From positions 1,054,001-1,118,000 of the forward strand of contig NZ_AP014636.1 in assembly GCF_001547935.1 (NCBI RefSeq): a stretch of 64,000 bases of DNA, written 5' to 3'. Below are positions 18,763-27,763 of the stretch, in pieces (position 1 is the first letter of the stretch; each line of letters begins with the position of its first letter). Source of the stretch: Vibrio tritonius. Lineage in GTDB: Bacteria > Pseudomonadota > Gammaproteobacteria > Enterobacterales > Vibrionaceae. A program made the translations under genes and the position numbers. The notes beneath the pieces were generated by a model that made no database searches, was not told where the DNA came from, and was given only the letters and a program-made list of their open reading frames with translations.

Positions 18763-21303
18763 TTAGAAGGTTTGCTCGGTACGACTGATGATGTCGTCTT
18801 GTACCTCTTTGGCTAACACAATAAATTGCGCACTGTATCCCGCCACGCGAACCACCAAGTCTTGGTGCTCTTCGGGGTGCTGTTGAGCATCCAGTAACAA
18901 GTCACGATCAATGACATTGAACTGAACATGCATCCCTTTCTTATCAAAATAGCTGCGCACCAAACCACTGAAATGACGTAAGCCTTTTTCACCGGCTAAT
19001 GCAGAAGGCAGGAATTTCTGGTTGTAGAGCGTACCGTTGGAGGCGATAAAGTGATCCAATTTGGCGACCGAGTTGGCAGCCGCGGTTGGCCCTAAGATGT
19101 CTTTACCCTGCCGTGGTGACACCCCATCCGCCAAAGGCTGTTTAGCCAAACGACCATCAGGAAGTGCTGCCACATCTTTACCAAATAAAACGTTGGCTGA
19201 AACAGGATAAATCCCTGCTTGGAAACGTCCTCCACGCGGGTTGGTGTATTTTTCCACCTCTTGGCAATAAACCAATGCACAACGACGAGCGACATAATCG
19301 ACGGCATCAATGTCGTTGCCAAAACAAGGCGTGTTTTCGAGAATATGACGAATCTCCTCGTTACGGGACATACGCCCGCTAGACGCCGGAGTCACATTTG
19401 TTTCTGACAGTTGACGATACACCTCTTCTTTAATCGCCGCCGGTTCCAGTGCGCCATTTTGTTCTACGATGCGTTGAACCAGTGCGTTAATTTCATCTTC
19501 ACCAAGTGACATTCGGCTTGCTGTTTGTGGCTGTCCTTGATAATCAAAGTTCGCATCAAGGGCGGTTTTCAGTTCCGCTAACGACAGTTTCTTGTCATCA
19601 AACACCTGTTTTTGCATGGCATAAACCGAGTCGCCACTATCGGCAATACCAAACGCTTGTGGGCCGGTAAAGTTGTAAATTGCGCCCCCTTCTTGCAGTG
19701 ATTTACCGCGCCCGATACAGTCGTCAACCATGGCAGAAAGAAACGGCAATGGGCAACGTTCGCCGTGGGCAATATCAACACTGTTGCACGCTTCAACCAA
19801 TTTATGAACAAAGTACGCCATTTGCGTTTTAAACGCGGCAAAAAAGTCTTCGATGTTGGTGTATTTGGTCATTTCGGCAGTGACAGGTCCCAACTGTTTA
19901 TTACCGACACGACCACCATGTAAGGTAATTTCAAGCACTTTGGCGACGTTAAAGAATGCCGCATCATGCCAACCTTCGGTACGGTGTGGCGCTTGCGGCT
20001 CAACACAACCGATAATGCAGTAATCACGCGCATCGTGGAGCGATACCCCGCGGTTTTGTAGCGCCGGAATGATCACTTCATCGTTGTACATCGCAGGCAC
20101 ACCTAAGCCTAAACGCACTAATTCACAAGCGCGGAACAGAAACTCATCTGGTGTCCCTTGCCATACGCGAATGGAGAAGGAAGGTTGCGGTAAACGTACG
20201 TGTGCCGTTGCTTCCATACACATGTATGTTAGGCGGTTAGTGGCATCTAAACCCTCTTCGGTTTGACCACCCACAATCAAGTTTTGGAACACGGCATAAC
20301 CGGCAAACGCTTGTGCAGAGACTTCATCACGGGTTTTATTGATGTCGTTAAGTTTGATCCAGCAGCAATCAACCAATTCTTGGGCGAAGATAGGGTCGAT
20401 ATCCGTATCTGCTGCCAAATAGGGGTACATATATTGGTCGAAACGCCCTGGAGAAATCGAGTGACCGCTTGATTCGATTTGCAACATACTTTGCACAAAC
20501 CAGAAAGCTTGGCAGGCTTCCCAGAACGTGGTTGCCCCTTGTTCAGGCACGCGACGACAGTTTTGTGCGATCTGTGCTAATTCATCTTTACGATGAGGAT
20601 TAGCTTCAAGTTGGGCAAGGCGCGCAGCTTCATCTGCATAGCGATGAGCGAACTTAATAGCGGCTTGATAACTGATGATCACCGCATGATAGAACTGTTC
20701 TTTCTTAATGTAATCGGGTTGGGTGCGGTCTAGGTTTGCTAACGCTTGCTTTACTTCGTCGATGACGCCGCTAAAACCCTTTTTCAGAATCTTACCGTAA
20801 TCCACACACACATGACCTACCCCACCGAAGAAGTAGTTGCCGACCGTGAACACACCATTGTTCATCGCAGCGTGTGTTTCAGCAGACATGTAAGACGCCG
20901 CCAGTTCACTGGTAGTTTTACCGGGCCAGTATTTAAATGCTTCATGCAGTTGTTGGGCGGTTTTCTTTTCAATCACGAACGGGTCAGCAATACGCGTTGC
21001 CATCGTCTCGAACTCTTTTTCAACCCAATCGAACGAGAATTCCGGACAAATTTCCGTAGAACGTGGATTGATGGTCACCGCCCCAACAATCAACTCGTCT
21101 GGACGAATGGTGACAGGCAGTTCATTAAAGATTTTCTCCACCACTTTAGCCCGTCGCATAATCGCAGGAAGCTGTTCGTTTTCACGATAGGCTTGGGTGG
21201 CAAGCACTGCTCGTTCAGATTCGACATAGGGCTGTGCACGTAAAATGGTATTTTTCAGTCTAACCACCCGATCGGTTGGGTTGGTAAAGCCTTTCTCTAA
21301 CAT
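18763..21303 (-). CDS. Glycyl-radical glycerol/1,2-propanediol dehydratase
   Basis: An 846-residue B12-independent diol dehydratase. The thiyl residue and base are in IIGCVEPQ (C433, E435). H164, H281, S282 and D447 sit at the same numbers that I recall for the substrate-binding residues of Clostridium butyricum glycerol dehydratase. The glycyl radical is G822 in RVAGYSAQF. The sequence between residues 433 and 560 is very close to that enzyme. About 59 extra residues are inserted at roughly 590-648, which accounts for the length difference from the 787-residue clostridial protein and includes an amphipathic helix (DEINALVQRIVEQ). It turns glycerol or 1,2-propanediol into an aldehyde without oxygen. 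Which diol it prefers cannot be settled by eye. Confidence 0.9.
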   Translation of the reverse strand: MLEKGFTNPTDRVVRLKNTILRAQPYVESERAVLATQAYRENEQLPAIMRRAKVVEKIFNELPVTIRPDELIVGAVTINPRSTEICPEFSFDWVEKEFETMATRIADPFVIEKKTAQQLHEAFKYWPGKTTSELAASYMSAETHAAMNNGVFTVGNYFFGGVGHVCVDYGKILKKGFSGVIDEVKQALANLDRTQPDYIKKEQFYHAVIISYQAAIKFAHRYADEAARLAQLEANPHRKDELAQIAQNCRRVPEQGATTFWEACQAFWFVQSMLQIESSGHSISPGRFDQYMYPYLAADTDIDPIFAQELVDCCWIKLNDINKTRDEVSAQAFAGYAVFQNLIVGGQTEEGLDATNRLTYMCMEATAHVRLPQPSFSIRVWQGTPDEFLFRACELVRLGLGVPAMYNDEVIIPALQNRGVSLHDARDYCIIGCVEPQAPHRTEGWHDAAFFNVAKVLEITLHGGRVGNKQLGPVTAEMTKYTNIEDFFAAFKTQMAYFVHKLVEACNSVDIAHGERCPLPFLSAMVDDCIGRGKSLQEGGAIYNFTGPQAFGIADSGDSVYAMQKQVFDDKKLSLAELKTALDANFDYQGQPQTASRMSLGEDEINALVQRIVEQNGALEPAAIKEEVYRQLSETNVTPASSGRMSRNEEIRHILENTPCFGNDIDAVDYVARRCALVYCQEVEKYTNPRGGRFQAGIYPVSANVLFGKDVAALPDGRLAKQPLADGVSPRQGKDILGPTAAANSVAKLDHFIASNGTLYNQKFLPSALAGEKGLRHFSGLVRSYFDKKGMHVQFNVIDRDLLLDAQQHPEEHQDLVVRVAGYSAQFIVLAKEVQDDIISRTEQTF

Positions 21304-21473
21304 ACAATGTCTCCCAAAATGATGAACAGGTATGCTTTAACACACACCTTGTAAATGAATTCGGTTGCAGTGATAGCCGCTGTGACTTCGCAAAACCATA
21401 CCCATGCCTGTCGACTTATGGCCCGTCACTGAATCCCCCCCCTTTGGCGCACGCGCAATGGAGTGGCTGTCAT

Positions 21474-21671
21474 TTAATCTTTAGGATATGAACTCGCGTT
21501 TAAGGTGTCAGCCAATGCGCGAGAAACAATGCTGGTTAGATCGAATGCGGCGGTTTTTTGGGCATCTTTTTTAGCATCGCTCACCAAAGGCGTCGCCTCT
21601 GTTTCAGCTTTAGGCTCGGTGTATTGACTTAGAATCTTGTCGACGACTTGAGCAATTTCTGCATCGTTCAT
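21474..21671 (-). CDS. 65-residue protein with encapsulation-peptide-like N-terminus
   Basis: A small protein starting MNDAEIAQVVDKILSQY. This short amphipathic helix, followed by a Pro/Glu/Ala/Thr/Lys-rich linker (about residues 18-43), resembles the signals that target EutE, PduP and PduD into bacterial microcompartments. A second helix (FDLTSIVSRALADTLNAS) ends the protein. The start at 21671 has AAGGGGA 8 nt upstream. It sits between the GlcG-like gene and the dehydratase gene on the same strand and is probably co-transcribed with both. I do not recognise a family. It could be a remnant of a longer enzyme or a stand-alone adaptor. Confidence 0.6.
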   Translation of the reverse strand: MNDAEIAQVVDKILSQYTEPKAETEATPLVSDAKKDAQKTAAFDLTSIVSRALADTLNASSYPKD

Positions 21672-21757
21672 ATCAGATTTCCCCTTGCGGCTAGACCACA
21701 CATACGCTGTAAAGCCACATTTATGCAGCTAACCATCTGTTGTGCCAGTAATAGCTG

Positions 21758-22252
21758 TTATGCAGGTAATAATGAGTAGTAACGCTGACTAAATTGGGTG
21801 ACTGCGTATTGCGCTACCGTAACGTCTTGTTCCACGCTGCCACCACTGATGCCTAGCGCTCCCACTAACAGGTTGCCACTCCACAATGGAATGCCCCCAC
21901 CAAAACAACACAAACTTGCGTCATTTTGTAAGGTATACAGACTCTTACCCGGCTGAATTTCTTGTGCTAATTGTTGGGTCGACATTTTCAGTGCCACTGC
22001 TGTCCACGCCTTTTTAACCGCTACGGTATGGCTAACTAACAGCGCATCTTCCATGGAGAAGAAATAGCGTTGATGCCCACTAGCATCCACTAAGCAAAAC
22101 ACGACCGGCAAATTCATTTCTAGCGCTTTCTGTTTTGCGAATTCGCCCAATAACATGGCGTCATGCAAGGAAATTTTTTGTGGGGCTTGCGTTGGTTTTG
22201 GGGCTGTCGCACTCGCGATAGGAGTGTCGAACAATTCATCATGACTCTTCAC
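21758..22252 (-). CDS. GlcG/HbpS-like protein (PduO C-terminal type)
   Basis: A 164-residue protein whose first 28 residues form a linker-like extension (FDTPIASATAPKPTQAPQKI). The remainder is a GlcG/HbpS (DUF336) domain with LVDASGHQRYFFSMEDALLVS, AVKKAWTAVALKMST and the glycine-rich GGIPLWSGNLLVGALGISGGS. The same domain forms the C-terminal half of PduO in propanediol operons and is thought to bind heme or cobalamin-like ligands. It is probably the first gene of the dehydratase operon. It is not an adenosyltransferase, because that half is absent. Confidence 0.85.
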   Translation of the reverse strand: MKSHDELFDTPIASATAPKPTQAPQKISLHDAMLLGEFAKQKALEMNLPVVFCLVDASGHQRYFFSMEDALLVSHTVAVKKAWTAVALKMSTQQLAQEIQPGKSLYTLQNDASLCCFGGGIPLWSGNLLVGALGISGGSVEQDVTVAQYAVTQFSQRYYSLLPA

Positions 22253-22456
22253 GGTTCATACCTCTTGTTTGATTTTATTGAGCTAGCACCATGCTAAGAC
22301 GTGTTACTCCATTCAGTGAGGTAGCGGCTTACCTAGCACATAGCAACATCTCTTTGTTACGTTACTACTTAGGCAAAAGGAATCCGATGTCAGAACTTGC
22401 GGCGATGGAGGACAATTTTGCGCACTCCAACGCCTTTAGGACAAAATAGTGCTACT

Positions 22457-22475
22457 TATACCCAAGTAACCTCAA
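22457..22475. repeat. Solo terminal repeat of the 266-bp family
   Basis: TATACCCAAGTAACCTCAA matches the outer 19 bases of the family's terminal repeat without mismatch and then diverges into the neighbouring terminator. It may be the stump of a deleted copy. Confidence 0.55.
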
Positions 22476-22481
22476 AGCCCT

Positions 22482-22514
22482 AAAAAAACACCCCCACCGA
22501 ATCGGCAGGGGTGT
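22482..22514 (-). terminator. Intrinsic terminator after the aldo/keto reductase gene
   Basis: On the minus strand an 11-bp stem (ACACCCCTGCC / GGTGGGGGTGT, two G-T pairs) with a 5-nt loop is followed by a run of seven T. It separates the reductase gene from the dehydratase operon. Confidence 0.88.
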
Positions 22515-22549
22515 GCTGATGATCATGCTCAGTAATTTAGGCTGGCAAA

Positions 22550-23419
22550 CTAATCGTGAATTTTCACACCTAAACATCCGCGGACAAAGGCCGGATTAAA
22601 ATGTTTTACCGCTTCACCAACGTAGCCGAGATCAAGCGATGTGATCTTAGCCATCTCAGCGTCTGTTAACGCGAAATCCCAAATATCGAAGTTTTGTTTG
22701 ATGCGCTCTTCATGTGTGGATTTAGGAATCACCGTCACCCCGCGTTGTACGTTCCAACGCAATACCACTTGCGCTGGTGTTTTGCCATGTTCCGCAGCGA
22801 TGCCTTTTACCACCTCGTTATCATGAATGTTATGACGACCACCACCCAGTGGTGCCCAAGCTTCAGGTTGAACGTGGTAATGTTGCATTGTTTCTAACGC
22901 TTCGGTTTGCGCAAAATAAGGATGCAGTTCAACTTGGTTCACCATCGGCGTGATACGCACAGTTTCACAGAAGTTGGTTAACACATGCGCGTAAAAATTG
23001 GAGACACCAATCGCTTTGAGTTTGCCCGCGTCGTAAGCGTCTTCCATTGCACGCCACGCACTGAAATAGTCACCCATGGCTTGGTGTTGGAGGTACAAAT
23101 CAAAATAATCAAGGCCGGCTTTTTTTAATGACGCTTCGATTCCTGCTTTGGCCGTATCGTAGCTCGCCATATCCTGCACCCACAATTTAGAGGTAATAAA
23201 CAGCTCTTCACGGGTACATAAACCTTCGGCAATCGCTTCACGCACCGCATCGCCAACCGCATCTTCATTGCCATAAACCGCAGCGGTATCAATCAAACGG
23301 TAACCAGCACGAATCGCAGCAAGGAGCGCTTGCTTGCATTCTTCTTTATCTGTCACTTGAAAGACACCAAACCCAGCCATTGGCATCTTAAGACCATTGT
23401 TTAACGTAGTGTATTCCAT
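22550..23419 (-). CDS. Aldo/keto reductase (DkgA-like)
   Basis: A 289-residue NADPH-dependent reductase. The fold signatures are GYRLIDTAAVYGNEDAVGDAV (catalytic Asp and Tyr), ITSKLWVQD with the lysine, LYLQHQAMGDY with the histidine, IGVSNFYAHVL, MVNQVELHPYF and the nucleotide-binding VIPKSTHEERIKQNFDIWDFAL. It resembles the reductase at 62.8-63.6 kb but is not identical. It could reduce the aldehyde formed by the nearby dehydratase, but a terminator separates it from that operon. The ATG start at 23419 is preceded by GAGGA. Confidence 0.9.
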   Translation of the reverse strand: MEYTTLNNGLKMPMAGFGVFQVTDKEECKQALLAAIRAGYRLIDTAAVYGNEDAVGDAVREAIAEGLCTREELFITSKLWVQDMASYDTAKAGIEASLKKAGLDYFDLYLQHQAMGDYFSAWRAMEDAYDAGKLKAIGVSNFYAHVLTNFCETVRITPMVNQVELHPYFAQTEALETMQHYHVQPEAWAPLGGGRHNIHDNEVVKGIAAEHGKTPAQVVLRWNVQRGVTVIPKSTHEERIKQNFDIWDFALTDAEMAKITSLDLGYVGEAVKHFNPAFVRGCLGVKIHD

Positions 23420-23687
23420 CAAAGAATGTCCTCACTTTGTCGATAATTGTATTGAAATAAACTCGTTTTACTGTCCGTTTGAGCACTGTCGATAACAGCG
23501 TCACTTTCTTGTGATGAGCCTATCTTCTATTTTGGGGTATAGATTAACCGAATGAGGACGGGATGATTATCCGCAAAATCTTGGACGAACTTATGAGCAC
23601 TGATCATCAATGCTAGGCCCAGGGCAAAAATGGACTCAGCGGATAAAAATCATGATCATCATGTGCTCAGATAAAGACTTATTGGTA

Positions 23688-24926
23688 TTAATCGCGATCG
23701 AGCGTTAACGCAGCACGCAGCTTTGCTGATGCGCCAATCAAAGGCACCCAACCTTTTACTAAAATTTGTGCCGTGCGCTTATAGGCTGCGCCAGTAATAC
23801 TCAGTTTGCAGTGAGGGTCGCTTTGATAGGTGATTTCAGTTTCTAATACACCGGCGGGGTTTTCGATACGGATTTTAGTTACATCATGACTGTCTGCGAC
23901 CTTTTGCCGTTGAATACGTTCGGCAACTTGCGCCGCAACACTACCGTCAACAAGGCAAGCAGAAGCAAGACAACATCCCCCGGTAACGGCCATAGACGCG
24001 TGCGCTTTTTGTGGGGTGAAATAGCGCACCGCTATATTGGCATCATTGTGCTTAGGCTTGGTGATCAAACAGATTTTAGGAATCGTCTCACTGCGTTGAA
24101 GCTCTTCCACTGTCATGAAAGACCCTTGTTTGGTTTTCAGCCCCATACGCAAACCTGCCTCGACCCAAATGGCCATTAACCGCTGCTTAAGCTCTAAGTT
24201 GTCGTTTAGCTGGCTTGGCGTCTCATCGCCCACCATTCCCACATCTTCGGCTTTGACCATCACCATAGGCACCGCGACATCAACACAGCTTACTTCAATA
24301 CCATCAATGGTTTCCTTCGCTTTACCCGTGGGTAACAACCGTCCAGTTTTGGCCCCGACCGGATTTTGCAAAAAGAGGTCGACACTGGGGTAGCATCCAT
24401 TAATTCCCGGGATCTCCGTCAATTCAAAGCCCGATGCTTTGGTGTAATAAAGCCGCGCTAACGTAGCCACTCCAGTATTGCTATTCAATATCTCCAACTC
24501 GGGATTATCCACTTGGGGCAATAAGCCGTGATCATACGCCCATAGAGGAATCGCGGAGGACATATTGCCACAATTGACACTCCAGTCGATGTCAGCGTGA
24601 TCGGCGGACAACTGAGCCAAGGTGCTGACTAACTTTACTCGCTGCTCGCTTTGCTCTGCCACAGAAACGAAGAACACTTTGTTGGTTGTCGGCGTAGCGC
24701 GCCCTAACCCATTAAGCTGATTATTATTGAGAATTGAGCCAGACAAGGGTGCTCCCATAATGAGCCGAAGCAGCTCTTCGCGTAGCGCTTTGGTTTGCGG
24801 CGCGATACCTTCCCAAATCACTAGCCCAGTCGAGGTGCCACCACGCATATAGTAAACAGGAAATTCCACCACGCCAGTCGCGGTATTGACATTGACTGAC
24901 ATAAACTTCTCTTTACTACTGTGCAT
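23688..24926 (-). CDS. PrpF/4-oxalomesaconate tautomerase-like isomerase
   Basis: A 412-residue protein of the PrpF (DUF453, diaminopimelate-epimerase-like fold) family. The first cysteine-site region appears as PVYYMRGGTSTGLVIWE and later parts as WSVNCGNMSSAIPLWAYDHG and AVTGGCCLASACLVDGS. Members isomerise double bonds in small tricarboxylates, such as 2-methyl-aconitate in the propionate pathway or oxalomesaconate. No prp genes lie nearby, so the substrate is open. The start at 24926 is chosen because AAGGACG lies just upstream. It is a single gene with its own promoter region. Confidence 0.82.
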   Translation of the reverse strand: MHSSKEKFMSVNVNTATGVVEFPVYYMRGGTSTGLVIWEGIAPQTKALREELLRLIMGAPLSGSILNNNQLNGLGRATPTTNKVFFVSVAEQSEQRVKLVSTLAQLSADHADIDWSVNCGNMSSAIPLWAYDHGLLPQVDNPELEILNSNTGVATLARLYYTKASGFELTEIPGINGCYPSVDLFLQNPVGAKTGRLLPTGKAKETIDGIEVSCVDVAVPMVMVKAEDVGMVGDETPSQLNDNLELKQRLMAIWVEAGLRMGLKTKQGSFMTVEELQRSETIPKICLITKPKHNDANIAVRYFTPQKAHASMAVTGGCCLASACLVDGSVAAQVAERIQRQKVADSHDVTKIRIENPAGVLETEITYQSDPHCKLSITGAAYKRTAQILVKGWVPLIGASAKLRAALTLDRD

Positions 24927-25200
24927 AGCAACGTCCTTATAAACAAACTCGTCCCCACTCACTGGCCTCTTTTTCAGTGGTTTAACTCGTTAAGATACAA
25001 CAAGTTGAATTACAGGGAATCATAGAATTGATGGGAATTTAATCTAAAAATCAGATTGTTACCATAATGACATTGAGAATTATTGGGTCAATAGCAAGTT
25101 GCTAGAAGTGATGAGTTACTCGGTGAAAAATCGAAAGAATAGCTTGAGTTAATTACTCACTAGTGAAAACGACAATCAAGAAAAGAAACAAGAAGAAACT

Positions 25201-25276
<76 letters not shown>

Positions 25277-25319
25277 TTGATGTGCATCTAGCGCTTGTAT
25301 GGATGAAAACAGAAGAATC

Positions 25320-25394
<75 letters not shown>

Positions 25395-25647
25395 ATTGCT
25401 TTGCATCGAAGCGATGGACTCAATATGCCACTGCTCTGGCAAAAAGAAAACCCTTTTTTTTCAAATACGTGGTTACTTGGTCAGTTAATGATCAACCTTG
25501 CTTCATGCTGATGAAATTTTGACAAACTGTTGGGTTTTTACTGGGTAAATTCTGTGCACCACCTTTTCCGAAGGCAACAATATTGGGTTTTGGAGATGAG
25601 GCGGCTATAATGCCAACTCGCCTTGGGCAATCAGCTACAGGAATATC

Positions 25648-27264
25648 ATGCTCCCCTCCTCTGCACACACACCGCCACTCGCTCCTGATTATTACTTGAA
25701 TAATTTCAAGCGCCTTATCGATCATGCATGCCAGTGGTACACAGATTTGTTAACCGAAGAGGAGCACAACTGGATTAATGCGTTTCAAACACTGCCCCAT
25801 CCCTCGCAATCTCTTATCGTCCGTTTGTTATCACGTAAAGGCGAGTGGTTTCGGAGCGACAAACTGAATTATCCCGAAATTAAACAATTAGATGAGCAAT
25901 GGCCAGCGCTTGAAAACGCAGGATTTGTCGAGCGAAACCCAGCCGTGAGCGAACTCGTGCTTTGTGAACAGTTATTCACTAAGCCAGAAATCATCGCACG
26001 GCATCCCACGTTAAATAAGGCACTTAAAAAACCAGACTTAATTGCGGCAATAGATCCGAACGAGCCAGCGCAACCCACACCATTTACGGTTATCTTTCTG
26101 GCACATAATCACATCATCGAATTACTGCTCATTCTCTTTTTTGCCAATGCGCGCCAAGATCTGAGCCAGTTTGTGCTTGATGATCTGGGGTTACATCGTT
26201 TTGAGCAGTACTCACTCAGTCATACTCTGCGCTTTTTCCATAATAGAGAAGAGGTTGAGCAATTACGCCAACTACAGCACCTTGCTCAAGTCTATTGGCT
26301 GAATGAAAAACAGCCCACCGCCTCCATTCTCAGCTTGTGTGAACAACTACCCGATAAAGCATCTCATCCTTATGTAGAAAGAAAGCGACAAAAACTCATC
26401 AATCAATTGGCTCGCGCATTAGAACGTCAAGGTGAAGCAGAGCTCGCATTGCGCTATTTTGCCCAATCGTCTTTGCCACCAAGCCGTGAACGCCAAGCTC
26501 GTATTTACGATAAACTCGGCCAATATCAGCAAATGGGTGAGCTAATTGAGCAAATAAAACACAACCCATATCATCAAGAAGAGCGCGAGATCGCAGAGCG
26601 TTTGCAGCAGCGTTATCTTCGCGCTCAAGGAGAAAAGGTCCCTCGAGCAACTAAGCCCAATTGGCCAGAACGTCATCTATCACTCGATTTATCTACCCAA
26701 CGTGTTGAATTAGCCGTACGCGATGAGCTAATCGCCCAAGGCTATCATGTCTATTATTTAGAAAACCAACTGCTTAATACCCTACTGGCATTGGTATTGT
26801 GGCCCGCCATCTTTGCGCCAGTGGAAGGCGCTTTTGTTAATGCCTATCAAGCTCGCCCGTTGGACTTCTATCACGCGGAGTTTGTCACAAAACGACAATC
26901 GCTTATTGATGCGTGTTTTTCTTATTTCATCGAACATGGCGTGCTTGCCTTAATCGAACGCTGGCAACAAAAACAGGGTATTGCTAATCCGTTAACGAGC
27001 TGGCAAGGCGTTGATGAAGCACTGTTTCATTGGATAGAACGCACCATGCCACGAGCCACTCTGGTGGAATTAATGAAGATTCAACTTAAAGATTTACGCT
27101 TGTTTCGTGCGGGAATGCCCGATTTGATGGCCTTTAAAGGCGAAGCATACGAATGGATCGAAGTGAAAGGTCCTGGCGATAAATTGCAAGATAATCAGCA
27201 ACGTTGGATGAGAGAATTGAGTAAACTCGGTATCCCCTTTTCGGTTTGCTACGTCAATCATTGA
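25648..27264 (+). CDS. FAN1-like VRR-NUC domain nuclease
   Basis: A 538-residue protein with the layout of bacterial FAN1 homologues: an N-terminal SAP-like/winged-helix part (PHPSQSLIVRLLSRKGEWFRSDKL, then ENAGFVERNP), a helical TPR-like middle (about 200-330), and a C-terminal VRR-NUC nuclease domain. Its active site is read as GMPDLMAF (Asp) followed by YEWIEVKGPGDKLQDNQ (E-x-K-GPGDxLxxxQ). FAN1 enzymes cut 5'-flap DNA near interstrand cross-links. It is a single gene with no visible operon partner. Confidence 0.9.
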   Translation: MLPSSAHTPPLAPDYYLNNFKRLIDHACQWYTDLLTEEEHNWINAFQTLPHPSQSLIVRLLSRKGEWFRSDKLNYPEIKQLDEQWPALENAGFVERNPAVSELVLCEQLFTKPEIIARHPTLNKALKKPDLIAAIDPNEPAQPTPFTVIFLAHNHIIELLLILFFANARQDLSQFVLDDLGLHRFEQYSLSHTLRFFHNREEVEQLRQLQHLAQVYWLNEKQPTASILSLCEQLPDKASHPYVERKRQKLINQLARALERQGEAELALRYFAQSSLPPSRERQARIYDKLGQYQQMGELIEQIKHNPYHQEEREIAERLQQRYLRAQGEKVPRATKPNWPERHLSLDLSTQRVELAVRDELIAQGYHVYYLENQLLNTLLALVLWPAIFAPVEGAFVNAYQARPLDFYHAEFVTKRQSLIDACFSYFIEHGVLALIERWQQKQGIANPLTSWQGVDEALFHWIERTMPRATLVELMKIQLKDLRLFRAGMPDLMAFKGEAYEWIEVKGPGDKLQDNQQRWMRELSKLGIPFSVCYVNH

Positions 27265-27763
27265 TGTGCTTCGCCCATAATTAACTCTTCACAACCGAAA
27301 TCGCTCGCCGACATAACCAGACCATGATTCTGTTAATGCACTATTGATGTGCACAACCAAAGATCGTGCGCCGTTATTGTGCTTATTTATGCATAAAGGC
27401 ATTCTGTGCTCTGTTTTATCACACTTCATTAACAGCATGATTAGCCGAGAAATAGTTATTCCGCAGTATGATAGCACTAGCGAATGTAACGAAAGATTTC
27501 TGCCACATTATTTTGTCCTTAACTTTACTGATTTCATTCCTATTTCAAATAGTCGGTATGAGTTTCGCTTATGGTTGATAGTGGAGCATTAACCACTGGT
27601 ATGAACAACGCTTTTAATAAATACCACCAGCTTCCACTGTAGCACGATGTATATACAGAATGTTCTTCTGTTGCATCAAATAAGGATAGTTAAACCCAAA
27701 GTCTTATTCACGTTAACAAGGATGACGTGAGGCAGTAGACATAAGGGATTAGGAGACATACAT
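27265..27763. other. 500-bp gap before the permease gene
   Basis: I see no gene, RNA or strong hairpin here. Short frames in this stretch lack ribosome binding sites and recognisable content. It should contain the promoter of the permease gene. A GG-N10-GC spacing at about 27599-27612 recalls a sigma-54 site, but the flanking bases fit poorly. Confidence 0.35.

Noticed and set aside
27344..27592. 82-codon frame in the gap before the permease gene
   Set aside because: It has no ribosome binding site and no recognisable composition, and an overlapping opposite frame is equally likely. Probably non-coding.
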